DNA from: SYIM01 sp041182885
GTDB lineage: Bacteria; Pseudomonadota; Gammaproteobacteria; Burkholderiales; Burkholderiaceae_E
Assembly (NCBI GenBank): GCA_049423065.1
Contig: JBMSQB010000017.1
Location: 1 to 57,280 of the forward strand
Direction: 5' to 3'
DNA length: 57,280 nt
Part shown: piece after piece, positions 48,405 through 57,272 of the stretch
Layout of the letters: the number at the start of each line of letters is the position of its first letter
How positions within the stretch are numbered: the first letter of the stretch is position 1
Program-made: the position numbers and the translations under genes
Notes under the pieces: generated by a model
Seen by the model: only the letters and a program-made list of their open reading frames with translations
What the model was told of the DNA's origin: nothing
Database searches by the model: none

Positions 48405-49498
48405 GTATCGCCGCCCCGGCTGGTCCGCATCGCGACACGCCGCTTCTCGAGGTGCGCGACCTTGCGCGGGCGTTCAACGTGTCGCAGGGCCTGTTCGGCC
48501 GCGCATCTGCGCTCGTACGGGCGGTGGACGGTGTGTCCTTCGATCTCGTTGCGGGCGCCACCTTCGCGATTGTGGGCGAATCTGGATGTGGCAAATCTAC
48601 GGTGGCCCGGCTGCTGCTCCGCCTGATTGAGCCCGACGGCGGCAGCATCCGGCTGGCGGGCGATGATCTTCGTGCGCTCGATCCGGCCGCGCTTCGGCGC
48701 AGCCGCGCGAAAATCCAGATGGTGTTCCAGGATCCTTACGGATCGCTCAACCCGCGGATCCGGGTGGGCGACATGCTGGCCGAGCCGCTTCTGTTGCACA
48801 CCGATCTCGACCAGGCGGCGCGCGGCCAGCGCGTGGCCGAGTTGCTGTCACTGGTGGGACTCCCCGCCGAGGCCGCCAGCCGTTATCCGCATGAATTCTC
48901 GGGCGGGCAGCGGCAGCGTCTGGCGATTGCCCGCGCGCTCGCTGCCGCGCCGAAGTTGATCGTCTGCGACGAGCCGGTATCGGCGCTCGATGTGTCGATA
49001 CAGGCGCAGATTCTCAACCTGCTTGCAGATCTGCAGGAGCAGTTCAATCTCGCTTATGTGTTCATCTCCCATGATCTGGCGGTGGTGCGGCAGGTGGCCG
49101 ACCAACTGGCCGTCATGTACCTCGGCCGCTTTGTCGAGACGGGGCCGGCCGGGCGGATTTTCGCGATGCCGCGGCACCCTTACACCCGGGCGCTGCTGTC
49201 GGCCGTGCCGGTACCCGACCCCGACCGTGCGGTGACCGAGCCCGCGCTCGGGGGCGATGTGCCCAGTCCCTTGAACCCGCCCTCGGGCTGCGCGTTTCAC
49301 ACCCGTTGCCCGCATGCGCGCGAGCGTTGCGCAGCCGAACGCCCGGTGCTGGAAGCCACTGGCGACGGCGTGCAGGTGGCCTGCTGGTTCTGGCGCGACC
49401 TGCCGCCAGCGGTCGGTGTGACCGAGAGCTCGCCCTCCGATAAAACCCTGTCTCGGCTTCAGGCGGCGTTCCTGAGGCATAGTTCAACTCCCTCCTGA
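48401..49498 (+). CDS. dppF: Peptide-type ABC transporter ATP-binding protein (DppF/OppF)
   Basis: A 365-residue ATPase. The start at 48401 overlaps the dppD stop; a frame extending upstream would lie inside dppD. Walker A is GESGCGKST at residues 59-67, the Q-loop reads MVFQDPYGSLNPR, the signature is FSGGQRQRLAIARAL, and Walker B is LIVCDEPVSALDVSIQAQ. The C-terminus has HPYTRALLSAVPVPDP and CAFHTRCPHARERC. About 40 residues at the end (SSPSDKTLSRLQAAFLRHSSTPS) extend beyond most family members. It is followed after 21 bases by the binding-protein gene. Confidence 0.92.
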   Translation: MSIAAPAGPHRDTPLLEVRDLARAFNVSQGLFGRASALVRAVDGVSFDLVAGATFAIVGESGCGKSTVARLLLRLIEPDGGSIRLAGDDLRALDPAALRRSRAKIQMVFQDPYGSLNPRIRVGDMLAEPLLLHTDLDQAARGQRVAELLSLVGLPAEAASRYPHEFSGGQRQRLAIARALAAAPKLIVCDEPVSALDVSIQAQILNLLADLQEQFNLAYVFISHDLAVVRQVADQLAVMYLGRFVETGPAGRIFAMPRHPYTRALLSAVPVPDPDRAVTEPALGGDVPSPLNPPSGCAFHTRCPHARERCAAERPVLEATGDGVQVACWFWRDLPPAVGVTESSPSDKTLSRLQAAFLRHSSTPS

Positions 49499-49519
49499 CC
49501 TCTCCCGGAGCTTTGCCCC

Positions 49520-51043
49520 ATGAACACTCTCGCCCTGATGCGGCACGGTTTCGCGCTGGCTGCAGCGTTCGCGATCGTTGGCGCGGCCACCGCCCAGACC
49601 ACGCTTCGCATTGGTCTTGCCGAAGATCCCGACGAACTCGATCCAACCAAGGCCCGCACGTATGTCGGTCGCATCGTGTTTGCCTCGCTCTGCGACAAAC
49701 TGTTCGATATCGACGACAAGCTCAACATCGTCGGACAACTCGCCACCGGCCATGAAACCGCCGCAGACGGCCGCAGCATGACCATCCGGTTGCGCCCGGG
49801 CGTGAAGTTCCATGATGGCGAGCCTTTCACCGCCGAAGCGGCCAAGTTCAGCATCGAACGGCATCTCACGATGCAGGGCTCGTTCCGTCGCGCGGAAATC
49901 GCGCAGATCGACCGGGTCGAGGTGGTCGACCCCCTCACGGTACGCTTGCATCTGAAGACACCGTTCGCACCGTTGCTCGCCCAACTCACCGACCGTGCCG
50001 GCATGATGGTGTCGCCCAAGGCCGCGCAGGCGCTGGGTGACAAGTTCGGGACTGCGCCGGTGTGCGCCGGGCCCTACCGTTTCGTTGAGCGCGTCGCGCA
50101 AGACCGGATCGTGGTCGAGCGCTTTGCCGACTACTGGGACAAGGCACGCGTGCACATCGACCGCATCGTCTACCGGCCGATCCAGGATTCCACCGTTCGG
50201 CTTGCCAATCTGAAGTCGGGGCAACTCGATCTGCTCGAGCGGTTGCTCGCCACCGATGCCCCGCAGGTGAGCAAAGATCCAAAACTCAAGCTCGCCACGG
50301 GCACCGAGTTGGGCTATCAGGGCATCACCATGAATCTGACCAACGGCGAGAAGGCCAACACGCCGTTTGCGAAGGACGCCCGCGTGCGTCGCGCGTTCGA
50401 ACTGTCGCTCGACCGCGATGCCATCAACCAGGTGGTGTTCAACGGCATCAACAAGGTGAACAACCAGTGGGTGAGCCCGGCCAACCCCTACTACCAGGCC
50501 AAGTTCCCCACGCCCAAGCGTGATGTGGCGCGCGCGCGGGCGCTGCTGAAAGAGGCCGGCGTCACCACACCGCTTGCGCTTGATTTCATGGTGCCCAACA
50601 ACCCTGAAACGCGCGCCGTGGCCGAAGTGATGCAGTCGATGGCAGCCGAGGCGGGCTTTGATCTGAAGATCCGGGTGACCGAGTTTGCCACCTCGTTGAA
50701 CGAAGCCGAGAAGGGTAATTTTCAGCTCTACATGCTTGCCTGGAGCGGCCGCACCGATCCAGACGGCAACATCTACTCCTTCGCCTCCTGCAAGGGGCCG
50801 CTCAACTACGGTCGCTATTGCAGCGCCGACATGGATGCGCTGCTCGACAAGGCGCGTACCGTCACGGCGGTGCCCGAGCGCAAGGCGCTCTATGAGCAGG
50901 TGGCGCAGCGCTGGCTCACCGAAGGGTCGGTGGTCTATCTCTATCATCGTGCGCTGCTCTTTGCCCACTCGCCGCGGCTGGAGGGCTTCAAGGTCATGCC
51001 CGATGGCCTGATCCGGGTAACGGATCTGAAGCTCGGCCGTTAA
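49520..51043 (+). CDS. Peptide-type ABC transporter substrate-binding protein (SBP_bac_5)
   Basis: A 507-residue periplasmic binding protein with a signal ending ATAQ. It belongs to the peptide/nickel/oligosaccharide-type family: DELDPTKARTYVGRIVFASLCDKLF, RLRPGVKFHDGEPFTAEAAKFSIERH, and LSWTDPD-like AWSGRTDPDGNIY near the end, with the cysteine-containing CKGPLNYGRYCSADMD region. GGAG precedes the ATG. It is separated from the permease gene by 54 bases with a strong hairpin that could raise its expression relative to the permeases. The ligand is unknown, though glutathione-type binders have a similar layout. Confidence 0.9.
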   Translation: MNTLALMRHGFALAAAFAIVGAATAQTTLRIGLAEDPDELDPTKARTYVGRIVFASLCDKLFDIDDKLNIVGQLATGHETAADGRSMTIRLRPGVKFHDGEPFTAEAAKFSIERHLTMQGSFRRAEIAQIDRVEVVDPLTVRLHLKTPFAPLLAQLTDRAGMMVSPKAAQALGDKFGTAPVCAGPYRFVERVAQDRIVVERFADYWDKARVHIDRIVYRPIQDSTVRLANLKSGQLDLLERLLATDAPQVSKDPKLKLATGTELGYQGITMNLTNGEKANTPFAKDARVRRAFELSLDRDAINQVVFNGINKVNNQWVSPANPYYQAKFPTPKRDVARARALLKEAGVTTPLALDFMVPNNPETRAVAEVMQSMAAEAGFDLKIRVTEFATSLNEAEKGNFQLYMLAWSGRTDPDGNIYSFASCKGPLNYGRYCSADMDALLDKARTVTAVPERKALYEQVAQRWLTEGSVVYLYHRALLFAHSPRLEGFKVMPDGLIRVTDLKLGR

Positions 51044-51055
51044 TCCGTCGCCCGT

Positions 51056-51083
51056 CGGGCAGGGGGTGACTCCCTGCTGCCCG
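51056..51083 (+). other. Intercistronic stem-loop between binding protein and permease genes
   Basis: CGGGCAG (51056-51062) pairs perfectly with CTGCCCG (51077-51083), and inner GGG pairs with CCC (51072-51074). No U-run follows. Such stem-loops after binding-protein genes often protect the upstream message and give it higher yield than downstream permeases. Confidence 0.45.
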
Positions 51084-51097
51084 TCCCCGATCGTCGA

Positions 51098-52039
51098 ATG
51101 CTCAATTTCCTTCCCCGTCGTCTGCTGCAACTCATCCCGACCCTGTTCCTGGTGTCGGTGATGATCTTCATGCTGCAGCAACTGCTGCCGGGTGATCCGG
51201 CGCTGGTGATGGCGGGTGAGGAAAAAGATCCCGAGGTGATCGAGCAGATCCGCAAGCAATACAGGCTCGATCAGCCGCTTCCGGTTCAGTACCTGTACTG
51301 GATGGGGGGCGTGCTGCAGGGCGATCTGGGCGAGTCAATGCGGATCAAGCAGCCGGTGGCCTCACTGATTGCCGACAAGCTCCCGGTCACGCTGCAACTC
51401 GCCACCATGGCCATGGCGTTTGCGCTGCTGATCGGCATCCCTGCCGGCATCCTGTCGGCGGTTAAAAAAGGCACGGCCTGGGACACGGCGGCCAATGTTT
51501 TTGCGCTGTGGGGGCTCTCCACGCCCAATTTCTGGCTGGGCATCTTGCTCATTTTCCTGTTCTCGGTGCAGCTTGGCTGGCTGCCTGCCTCGGGCTGGGT
51601 CAGTCCGTTTGAAGATCTGGGGCAGTCGCTTGCCACCACCGTGATGCCGGCCTTCGTGCTGGGGAACGCGATCGCTGCGGTGCTCATGCGACATACCCGC
51701 TCGGCCATGCTTCAGGCAATGTCGGCCGACTATGTGCGCACTGCGCGCGCGAAAGGGCTGCGCGAGCGCGCGGTGGTGTTGCGGCATGCGCTTCGCAATG
51801 CGCTCACGCCGGTCATTACGCTGGGTGCGCTTGAGTTCGGCACATTGTTGTCGGGCGCGGTCCTCACCGAGCAGGTGTTCTCGGTGCCGGGGTTTGGCAA
51901 GCTGATTGTGGATGCGGTTTTCAACCGCGATTACGCAGTGGTGCAGGGCGTGGTGCTGGTCACCGCAACGGTCTATGTGCTTCTCAATCTGCTCGCTGAT
52001 GTGCTCTATGTGCTCGTCAATCCGAGGCTTCGCGGATGA
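51098..52039 (+). CDS. dppB: Peptide-type ABC transporter permease (DppB)
   Basis: A 313-residue inner-membrane permease with about six hydrophobic segments. It starts MLNFLPRRLLQLIPTLFLVSVMIFMLQQLLPGDPALVMAG, the standard DppB opening, and keeps the EAA loop YVRTARAKGLRERAVVLRHALRNALTPVI and the ending FNRDYAVVQGVVLVTATVYVLLNLLADVLYVLVNPRLR. It overlaps dppC by four bases. The pair forms the membrane channel. Confidence 0.93.
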   Translation: MLNFLPRRLLQLIPTLFLVSVMIFMLQQLLPGDPALVMAGEEKDPEVIEQIRKQYRLDQPLPVQYLYWMGGVLQGDLGESMRIKQPVASLIADKLPVTLQLATMAMAFALLIGIPAGILSAVKKGTAWDTAANVFALWGLSTPNFWLGILLIFLFSVQLGWLPASGWVSPFEDLGQSLATTVMPAFVLGNAIAAVLMRHTRSAMLQAMSADYVRTARAKGLRERAVVLRHALRNALTPVITLGALEFGTLLSGAVLTEQVFSVPGFGKLIVDAVFNRDYAVVQGVVLVTATVYVLLNLLADVLYVLVNPRLRG

Positions 52040-52848
52040 AGGCATGGCTGGGTCGACCGGCCGCGCTCTTCGGCGCGGTGGTGCTGGCAGTGGTGGTGCT
52101 GCTCTCGGTATTCGCGCCCTGGGTCGCACCCTACGACCCGCTTGCCACCAGCTGGTCACTGGTGCGAAAGGCGCCGAGCGCCGCGCACTGGTTGGGCACC
52201 GATGAGGTGGGGCGAGACCTCCTGTCGCGGGTGATCTGGGGCGGACGAGCGTCGCTGTCCGCAGGGGTGATCGCGGTGGCGATTGCGGTGTGTGCGGGCG
52301 TGCCGCTTGGCATGCTCGCGGGCTATGTGGGCGGTTGGTTCGATCTGGTGATTGGGCGGCTCACCGATGCCATGCTCGCGGTTCCGTTTCTGATTCTGGC
52401 CATTGCGCTCGCTGCCTTTCTTGGCCCGAGCCTGGGCAATGCAATGATCGCGATCGGCATCACCGCCACGCCGATTTTTGTGCGCCTGGCTCGAGGTCAG
52501 GTGCTTGCTGCGCGAAGCGAGGATTGGGTGGAGGCTGCGCGCGCGGTGGGTAATCCGCCCGGCCGGATTCTCCTTCGACACATCTTCCCCAACATCCTGC
52601 CGCCGGTGATGGTGCAGGCCACGCTCGCCATTGCCTCGGCCATCATCGCCGAAGCCAGTCTGTCATTTCTCGGGCTGGGTCAACAGCCGCCCGCGCCCAG
52701 CTGGGGGTCAATGCTGAACACCGCCCAGCGTTTTCTCACGCAGGCGCCCTGGATGGCGATCTTCCCCGGGCTTGCGATTTTTCTCACTGTGTTGGCCTTC
52801 AATCTGTTTGGCGATGGCCTGCGGGACGCGCTTGATCCGAAACGATAG
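52036..52848 (+). CDS. dppC: Peptide-type ABC transporter permease (DppC)
   Basis: A 270-residue permease. Segments are LGTDEVGRDLLSRVIWGGRASLSAGVIAV, ILAIALAAFLGPSLGNAMIAIGI, the EAA loop EDWVEAARAVGNPPGRILLRHIFPNI and SFLGLGQQPPAPSWGSMLNTAQRFL, ending FGDGLRDALDPKR as usual. It begins in the dppB stop (ATGA). The following AbrB-family gene begins 19 bases after its stop, so the transcript may continue. Confidence 0.93.
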   Translation: MKAWLGRPAALFGAVVLAVVVLLSVFAPWVAPYDPLATSWSLVRKAPSAAHWLGTDEVGRDLLSRVIWGGRASLSAGVIAVAIAVCAGVPLGMLAGYVGGWFDLVIGRLTDAMLAVPFLILAIALAAFLGPSLGNAMIAIGITATPIFVRLARGQVLAARSEDWVEAARAVGNPPGRILLRHIFPNILPPVMVQATLAIASAIIAEASLSFLGLGQQPPAPSWGSMLNTAQRFLTQAPWMAIFPGLAIFLTVLAFNLFGDGLRDALDPKR

Positions 52849-52867
52849 GGGTCCCGGGAAGCCGAAT

Positions 52868-53938
52868 GTGACCGGTCGCTGGCTTCGTACGCTGCTCGCA
52901 CTTCTTGCCGGCACGCTGGGGGGTGCGTTCTTCGCCTGGCTCCATACGCCGCTGCCCTGGATGCTCGGCCCGATCTTTGCCGTCGGCGCGTGCAACCTCG
53001 CGGGTGCAGGCTTTGCGCCACCGATCGCCGTTCGCCGGGGCGGCCAGTGGGTGGTGGGTGCAGTTCTGGGGCTTTATTTCACGCCGGATGCGGTGGCCCG
53101 GATGAGCGCGCTGGGGCCGGCGCTCATCGTTGCCACCACCGCGATCATCATGATCGGTTGGGGGTTCTGCTGGGCGCTGATCCGCTTTGCACGAGTGGAT
53201 CCGGCCACGGCCTTTTTTGGTGGCGCGATCGGCGGGGCGTCTGAAATGCTGGTCCAGGGCGAGCGGTACGGGGGCTCGGGGCAATTGATCTCGGCGGGCC
53301 ACACGCTGCGGCTCATCATCGTGATCACGCTGATCCCCTTCAGCATGGCAGCGCTTGGTGTGCATGGCGATGATGCGTGGCTGCCGCCTCCCATGGCCAT
53401 CTCGATTCCTGGGCTCCTGGTGCTTGCCGCGCTCACCGGTACGGCGGGAGTCCTTGCCCAGCGCGTGCGCCTTCCCAACGCCTGGGTGCTGGGGCCGTTG
53501 TTCTGCGCCGCAGCGCTCGCCTGGTCCGACCTGTCACTCAGTGCGCTGCCCAGGCCGGTCATCAATATCGGGCAGTTGTTGCTTGGGGTGGCCATCGGCT
53601 CGCGCTTTGCGCCCGATTTTTTTCGGGTGGCGCCGCGCTATCTGTCGGTGGTGGCAGTCAGTTCGGTGGTGGGGGTGGGCCTCGCGCTTTTGCTTGCATG
53701 GGGTCTGTCGTGGCTGTCGGGCCTGCGGGTGGTCACGCTCCTGCTTGCGGTGGCACCGGGCGGCGTGGCCGAGATGGCGCTCACCGCCAAGGTGCTGCAG
53801 CTGGGTGTGCCCGTGGTCACTGCGTTTCAGGTCATGCGCGTGGTGGTGCTGTTGCTGAGCGTGGGAACAACGTATCGGCTGCTTGGGCGTTGGTTCGATT
53901 GGCCCAGGGATACCGGCGCACCGCGGCGCCGCGCCTGA
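52868..53938 (+). CDS. AbrB-family membrane protein (ammonia monooxygenase-like regulator family)
   Basis: A 356-residue membrane protein with about ten hydrophobic segments in two repeated halves (around LPWMLGPIFAVGACNLAG and LPNAWVLGPLFCAAALAW), the AbrB duplication pattern; members are putative transporters of unknown substrate. I start at GTG 52868, with GGGAAG about eight bases before; a longer frame to 52772 overlaps dppC and lacks likeness. The second half contains RVAPRYLSVVAVS and LLLAVAPGGVAEMALTAKVL, where the PGG motif is conserved. It may be part of the dpp transcript. Confidence 0.8.
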   Translation: MTGRWLRTLLALLAGTLGGAFFAWLHTPLPWMLGPIFAVGACNLAGAGFAPPIAVRRGGQWVVGAVLGLYFTPDAVARMSALGPALIVATTAIIMIGWGFCWALIRFARVDPATAFFGGAIGGASEMLVQGERYGGSGQLISAGHTLRLIIVITLIPFSMAALGVHGDDAWLPPPMAISIPGLLVLAALTGTAGVLAQRVRLPNAWVLGPLFCAAALAWSDLSLSALPRPVINIGQLLLGVAIGSRFAPDFFRVAPRYLSVVAVSSVVGVGLALLLAWGLSWLSGLRVVTLLLAVAPGGVAEMALTAKVLQLGVPVVTAFQVMRVVVLLLSVGTTYRLLGRWFDWPRDTGAPRRRA

Positions 53939-53954
53939 GCAACTTGCCCCGGCA

Positions 53955-53960
53955 TACAAT
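53955..53960 (+). promoter_or_regulatory. Candidate -10 box before the MetE-like gene
   Basis: TACAAT (five of six match) lies 40 bases before the ATG at 54001, in a 62-base gap. No recognisable -35 box is seen. The putative leader contains CCGGAG before the start. Confidence 0.25.
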
Positions 53961-54000
53961 CCTGGCCTTGATCAAGACCCTTATTCCGGAGCCCAGTCCA

Positions 54001-55116
54001 ATGTCCACCGCACCGTCAGGTCGTCCCCCATTTCGTGCTGATCATGTCGGGAGCCTGTTGCGGCCGGCTCCGCTTCGTCAGGCGTGGAAAGCGCGTTCGG
54101 CAGGGCAGATCAATGAAGCCGATTTCGAACGCGTCACCAATGACGCGATCCGCGGGGTGGTGGCGCTTCAGGAGCAGGCAGGGCTTCAGGTGTTGAACGA
54201 CGGCGAGTTTCGGCGCGGCTCCTACTGGCTCCGATTCGTCCAGAAGACCACCGGCATGGGCATCCGGCCTGCGGTGTTCAAGTTTCGCGACGAGTCGGAC
54301 AATGTGGTGGAGTTCACCGCGCCGCATGTCGAAAAGAAAATCCATCGTAGCGGGCCCATTACCGTGGATGAGTTCCGTTTCGTTGCGCCGCTCACGCGTG
54401 CAACGGTCAAGGTCACCATGCCGTCGCCCTCCACCCTGCATTTCTGGCGCGGCACCTCGTTTGCCGAGCCGGGCACCTATGCCACCGACGAGGCCTTCTT
54501 TGCCGACCTTTCAAAAGTGTTTCAGGAAGAGCTTGCCGAGCTCCATGCAGCGGGTGGACGCTACGCACAGCTCGACGAGGTTCCGCTCGCCATGCTGTGT
54601 GATCCGGATATTCGCGACAAGGTGAGAGCGCAGGGCAGCGATCCCGATCGGTTGGTTGATCTTTACGTTGACGCCATCAATCAGGCCGTGGGCGGGCGTC
54701 CGGCCGACATGAAGATCGGTATCCACATGTGCCGTGGAAATTTCAAGGGCAAGTACCTGTCCGAGGGCGGCTATGGCGATGTTGCCGAAAAGCTCTTCAA
54801 GGGCGCGAAGGTCGACCATTTCCTGCTGGAATACGACACGCCGCGCGCGGGCGATTTCTCCCCGCTCCGCCATGTGCCTGCCGACAAGGGTGTCGTGCTG
54901 GGCATCGTGTCATCCAAGGTGGCGGATCTGGAGTCGGTGGATTTCCTGCGCGCGCGCATTGATGACGCAGGGCGGTTCATCAACGTGTCGCAGCTGGGGC
55001 TCAGCCCGCAATGCGGGTTCGCTTCCACAGTGGCCGGGAATCCGGTGACCGAGTCCGATCAGCTCGCGAAGCTCGCGCGCTGTGTCGAGGTGGCAAAGAA
55101 GGTGTGGGGCGATTGA
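54001..55116 (+). CDS. Core-only cobalamin-independent methionine synthase-like protein (YxjG/YxjH type)
   Basis: A 371-residue protein equal to the catalytic C-terminal barrel of MetE (full enzyme about 750 residues). It opens FRADHVGSLLRPAPLRQAWKARSAGQI, then GLQVLNDGEFRRGSYWLRFV. The zinc ligands correspond to His242 and Cys244 (IHMCRGN), Glu277 (LLEYDTPR) and Cys338 (PQCGF), all present, so zinc-dependent methyl transfer is plausible. The methyl donor is not determined: the N-terminal MetE domain is missing. Bacillus YxjG/YxjH are the closest named relatives by layout. I start at 54001, supported by CCGGAG upstream. Confidence 0.88.
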   Translation: MSTAPSGRPPFRADHVGSLLRPAPLRQAWKARSAGQINEADFERVTNDAIRGVVALQEQAGLQVLNDGEFRRGSYWLRFVQKTTGMGIRPAVFKFRDESDNVVEFTAPHVEKKIHRSGPITVDEFRFVAPLTRATVKVTMPSPSTLHFWRGTSFAEPGTYATDEAFFADLSKVFQEELAELHAAGGRYAQLDEVPLAMLCDPDIRDKVRAQGSDPDRLVDLYVDAINQAVGGRPADMKIGIHMCRGNFKGKYLSEGGYGDVAEKLFKGAKVDHFLLEYDTPRAGDFSPLRHVPADKGVVLGIVSSKVADLESVDFLRARIDDAGRFINVSQLGLSPQCGFASTVAGNPVTESDQLAKLARCVEVAKKVWGD

Positions 55117-55177
55117 CCGCCCCTGAACAGCCGGGGGCACGCACCGCCTGGGTGCCGGTGCCCGATGCGAGCGCCTC

Positions 55178-56026
55178 TCAAACCGCCGGATACCGATCGC
55201 CCTTCCCATGCCGCTCCGGCATCTGCTTCTCCGCGTCGCCTGTGACTCGATTCACCACGCGCCCGCGTTGAACCGCCGGTCGGGCGGCGATGGCAGCGGT
55301 CCACCGCTGCACGTGCCGATAAGTGTCCACCTGTAGAAACTCGGCCGCGCCGTACAGGCGCCCCTCGGCGAGCTGGCCGTACCATGGCCAGAGGGCCATG
55401 TCGGCGATCGTATAGTGGTCGCCCACCATGTATTCGTGGTCTGCCAGGTGGCGATCCAGAACATCGAGCAGGCGCTTGGTCTCCATGGTGAAGCGGTCAA
55501 TGGCGTATTCGATCTTCACCGGGGCGTAGGCATAAAAATGCCCGAAGCCGCCGCCCACATAGGGGGTGCTGCCCATTTGCCAGAAGAGCCACGACAGGCA
55601 TTGCGCACGCGCTGCGCCCTCGGTGGGGATGAAGGCTCCAAACTTTTCTGCGAGATGGAGGAGGATGGCGCCCGACTCAAACACCCGTACTGGCGTGGGG
55701 CCGCTGCGGTCAAGCAGCGCGGGAATCTTGGAGTTGGGGTTCACCGCCACAAAGCCGCTTCCGAACTGATCGCCTTCGCCAATGCGAATGAGCCAGGCGT
55801 CGTATTCGGCCTGACTGTGGCCAGCGGCCAGCAGCTCTTCAAACATCACCGTTACCTTCACGCCGTTGGGCGTGGCAAGCGAATAAAGCTGAAAGGGGTG
55901 CTCGCCCACCGGCAGCTCGCGCTCTTGGGTGGCACCCGCCACCGGGCGGTTGATGTTGGCAAAGCGACCGCCGCTGGGCTTGGTCCAGGTCCACACTTTG
56001 GGGGGCTGATAGGAATCAGTGCTCAT
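55178..56026 (-). CDS. yghU: Glutathione S-transferase/disulfide-bond reductase YghU
   Basis: A 282-residue glutathione-dependent enzyme close to E. coli YghU (288), with disulfide-bond and peroxide reductase activity. The opening DSYQPPKVWTWTKPSGGRFANINRPVAGAT and the extended N-terminus before the thioredoxin domain are particular to this family. The active-site turn is TPNGVK (Thr52, Asn54), followed by AWLIRIGEGDQFGSGFVAVNPNSKIPAL and the FGHFYAYAPVKIEYAIDRFTMETKRLLDVLD helix. I start at 56026, ten residues inside a longer frame, because the family begins there. It is convergent with the MetE-like gene. Confidence 0.95.
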   Translation of the reverse strand: MSTDSYQPPKVWTWTKPSGGRFANINRPVAGATQERELPVGEHPFQLYSLATPNGVKVTVMFEELLAAGHSQAEYDAWLIRIGEGDQFGSGFVAVNPNSKIPALLDRSGPTPVRVFESGAILLHLAEKFGAFIPTEGAARAQCLSWLFWQMGSTPYVGGGFGHFYAYAPVKIEYAIDRFTMETKRLLDVLDRHLADHEYMVGDHYTIADMALWPWYGQLAEGRLYGAAEFLQVDTYRHVQRWTAAIAARPAVQRGRVVNRVTGDAEKQMPERHGKGDRYPAV

Positions 56027-56054
56027 GTCGGCTTCCGAGAGAGGATAGCCGCGC

Positions 56055-56060
56055 ATTGTA
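56055..56060 (-). promoter_or_regulatory. Candidate -10 box for yghU
   Basis: TACAAT on the minus strand (five of six match) lies 29 bases upstream of the yghU start, giving a leader of about 20 bases with GGAAG. No good -35 box is seen. The 115-base gap also serves gmd in the other direction; a weak plus-strand box TAGACT is at 56089-56094. Confidence 0.25.
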
Positions 56061-56141
56061 GTGGCGGATGGGCGGGACCGTATTGGGCTAGACTTTCAGG
56101 CTGTTCAGTTTTTGCCCCCCAATTTGCGGGCCAATACCCTC

Positions 56142-57272
56142 ATGACATCCACCACTGGCAAAGTTGCGCTCATCACCGGAATTACCGGGCAGGATGGCTC
56201 CTACCTCGCGGAGTTTCTGCTTGAAAAGGGCTACACGGTGCATGGCATCAAACGCCGGGCCAGCTCGTTCAACACCCAGCGGGTGGACCATATTTACGAA
56301 GACCCGCATGTGGATGACGCGCGCTTTCGCCTGCACTACGGCGACCTGAGCGACACCAGCAACCTGATTCGCATTGTTCAGGAAACCCAGCCCGACGAGA
56401 TCTACAACCTGGGCGCCATGAGCCATGTGGCGGTGAGTTTTGAATCGCCTGAATACACGGCTGATGTCGATGCGCTCGGCACGGTGCGACTGCTTGAAGC
56501 CATCCGCATTCTCGGACTCGAGAAAAAGACCCGTTTTTATCAGGCCTCCACCAGCGAGCTCTATGGCCTGGTGCAGGAGATTCCGCAGCGGGAAACCACG
56601 CCGTTTTACCCGCGCAGCCCCTATGCAGTGGCCAAGCTCTATGCATACTGGATCACGGTGAATTATCGGGAGGCCTATGGGCTCTATGCCTGCAACGGCA
56701 TCCTGTTCAACCATGAAAGCCCGCGGCGGGGCGAAACCTTTGTCACGCGCAAAATCACCCGGGGGCTGGCCAATATTGCGCAGGGGCTGGAACCCTGCCT
56801 CTACATGGGCAACCTCAATGCGTTGCGCGACTGGGGGCATGCGCGTGATTACGTACGCATGCAGTGGCTCATGCTGCAACAGAACACGCCGGAAGATTTT
56901 GTCATTGCCACGGGTGTGCAGCACAGCGTGCGGCAGTTCATCGACTGGAGCGCGCGTGAGCTGGGCGTGCAGCTGCGTTTCGAGGGCGAGGGCGTTGATG
57001 AAGTTGCGGTGGTTGAGGCGGTGAAGGGCGACAAAGCGCCAGCGCTCAAGCCCGGCCAGGTGGTAGTGCGGGTGGATCCCCGATATTTCCGGCCCACCGA
57101 GGTGGAAACGCTGCTGGGTGATCCAGCCAAGGCGAAAGAAAGGCTGGGTTGGGTGCCTGAAATCACCGTGCAGCAGATGTGCGCAGAGATGGTGGAGGCC
57201 GATCTGGCGGAGGCGCGGCGGTGCGCGCTCCTCACGCAGCATGGATATTCGGTGTCGATTGCGGGGGAGTGA
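56142..57272 (+). CDS. gmd: GDP-mannose 4,6-dehydratase
   Basis: A 376-residue extended short-chain dehydrogenase-like dehydratase that makes GDP-4-keto-6-deoxymannose, precursor of GDP-fucose, GDP-rhamnose or perosamine for surface polysaccharides. The cofactor motif is GITGQDG at residues 13-19. Catalytic residues are in STSELYG (Thr137, Glu139) and YAVAKLYAYW (Tyr161, Lys165). RRASSFNTQRVDHIY, NHESPRRGETFVTRKI and GNLNALRDWGHARDYV are all diagnostic. It ends eight bases before the window edge, so the next gene, often a fucose synthase or glycosyltransferase, is not visible. This is probably the start of a polysaccharide locus. Confidence 0.96.
   Translation: MTSTTGKVALITGITGQDGSYLAEFLLEKGYTVHGIKRRASSFNTQRVDHIYEDPHVDDARFRLHYGDLSDTSNLIRIVQETQPDEIYNLGAMSHVAVSFESPEYTADVDALGTVRLLEAIRILGLEKKTRFYQASTSELYGLVQEIPQRETTPFYPRSPYAVAKLYAYWITVNYREAYGLYACNGILFNHESPRRGETFVTRKITRGLANIAQGLEPCLYMGNLNALRDWGHARDYVRMQWLMLQQNTPEDFVIATGVQHSVRQFIDWSARELGVQLRFEGEGVDEVAVVEAVKGDKAPALKPGQVVVRVDPRYFRPTEVETLLGDPAKAKERLGWVPEITVQQMCAEMVEADLAEARRCALLTQHGYSVSIAGE

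Noticed and set aside
49484..51259. A 591-codon open frame on the minus strand opposite the peptide-type binding protein
   Set aside because: A shadow of the clear binding-protein gene; composition is non-protein-like and no family is recognised.
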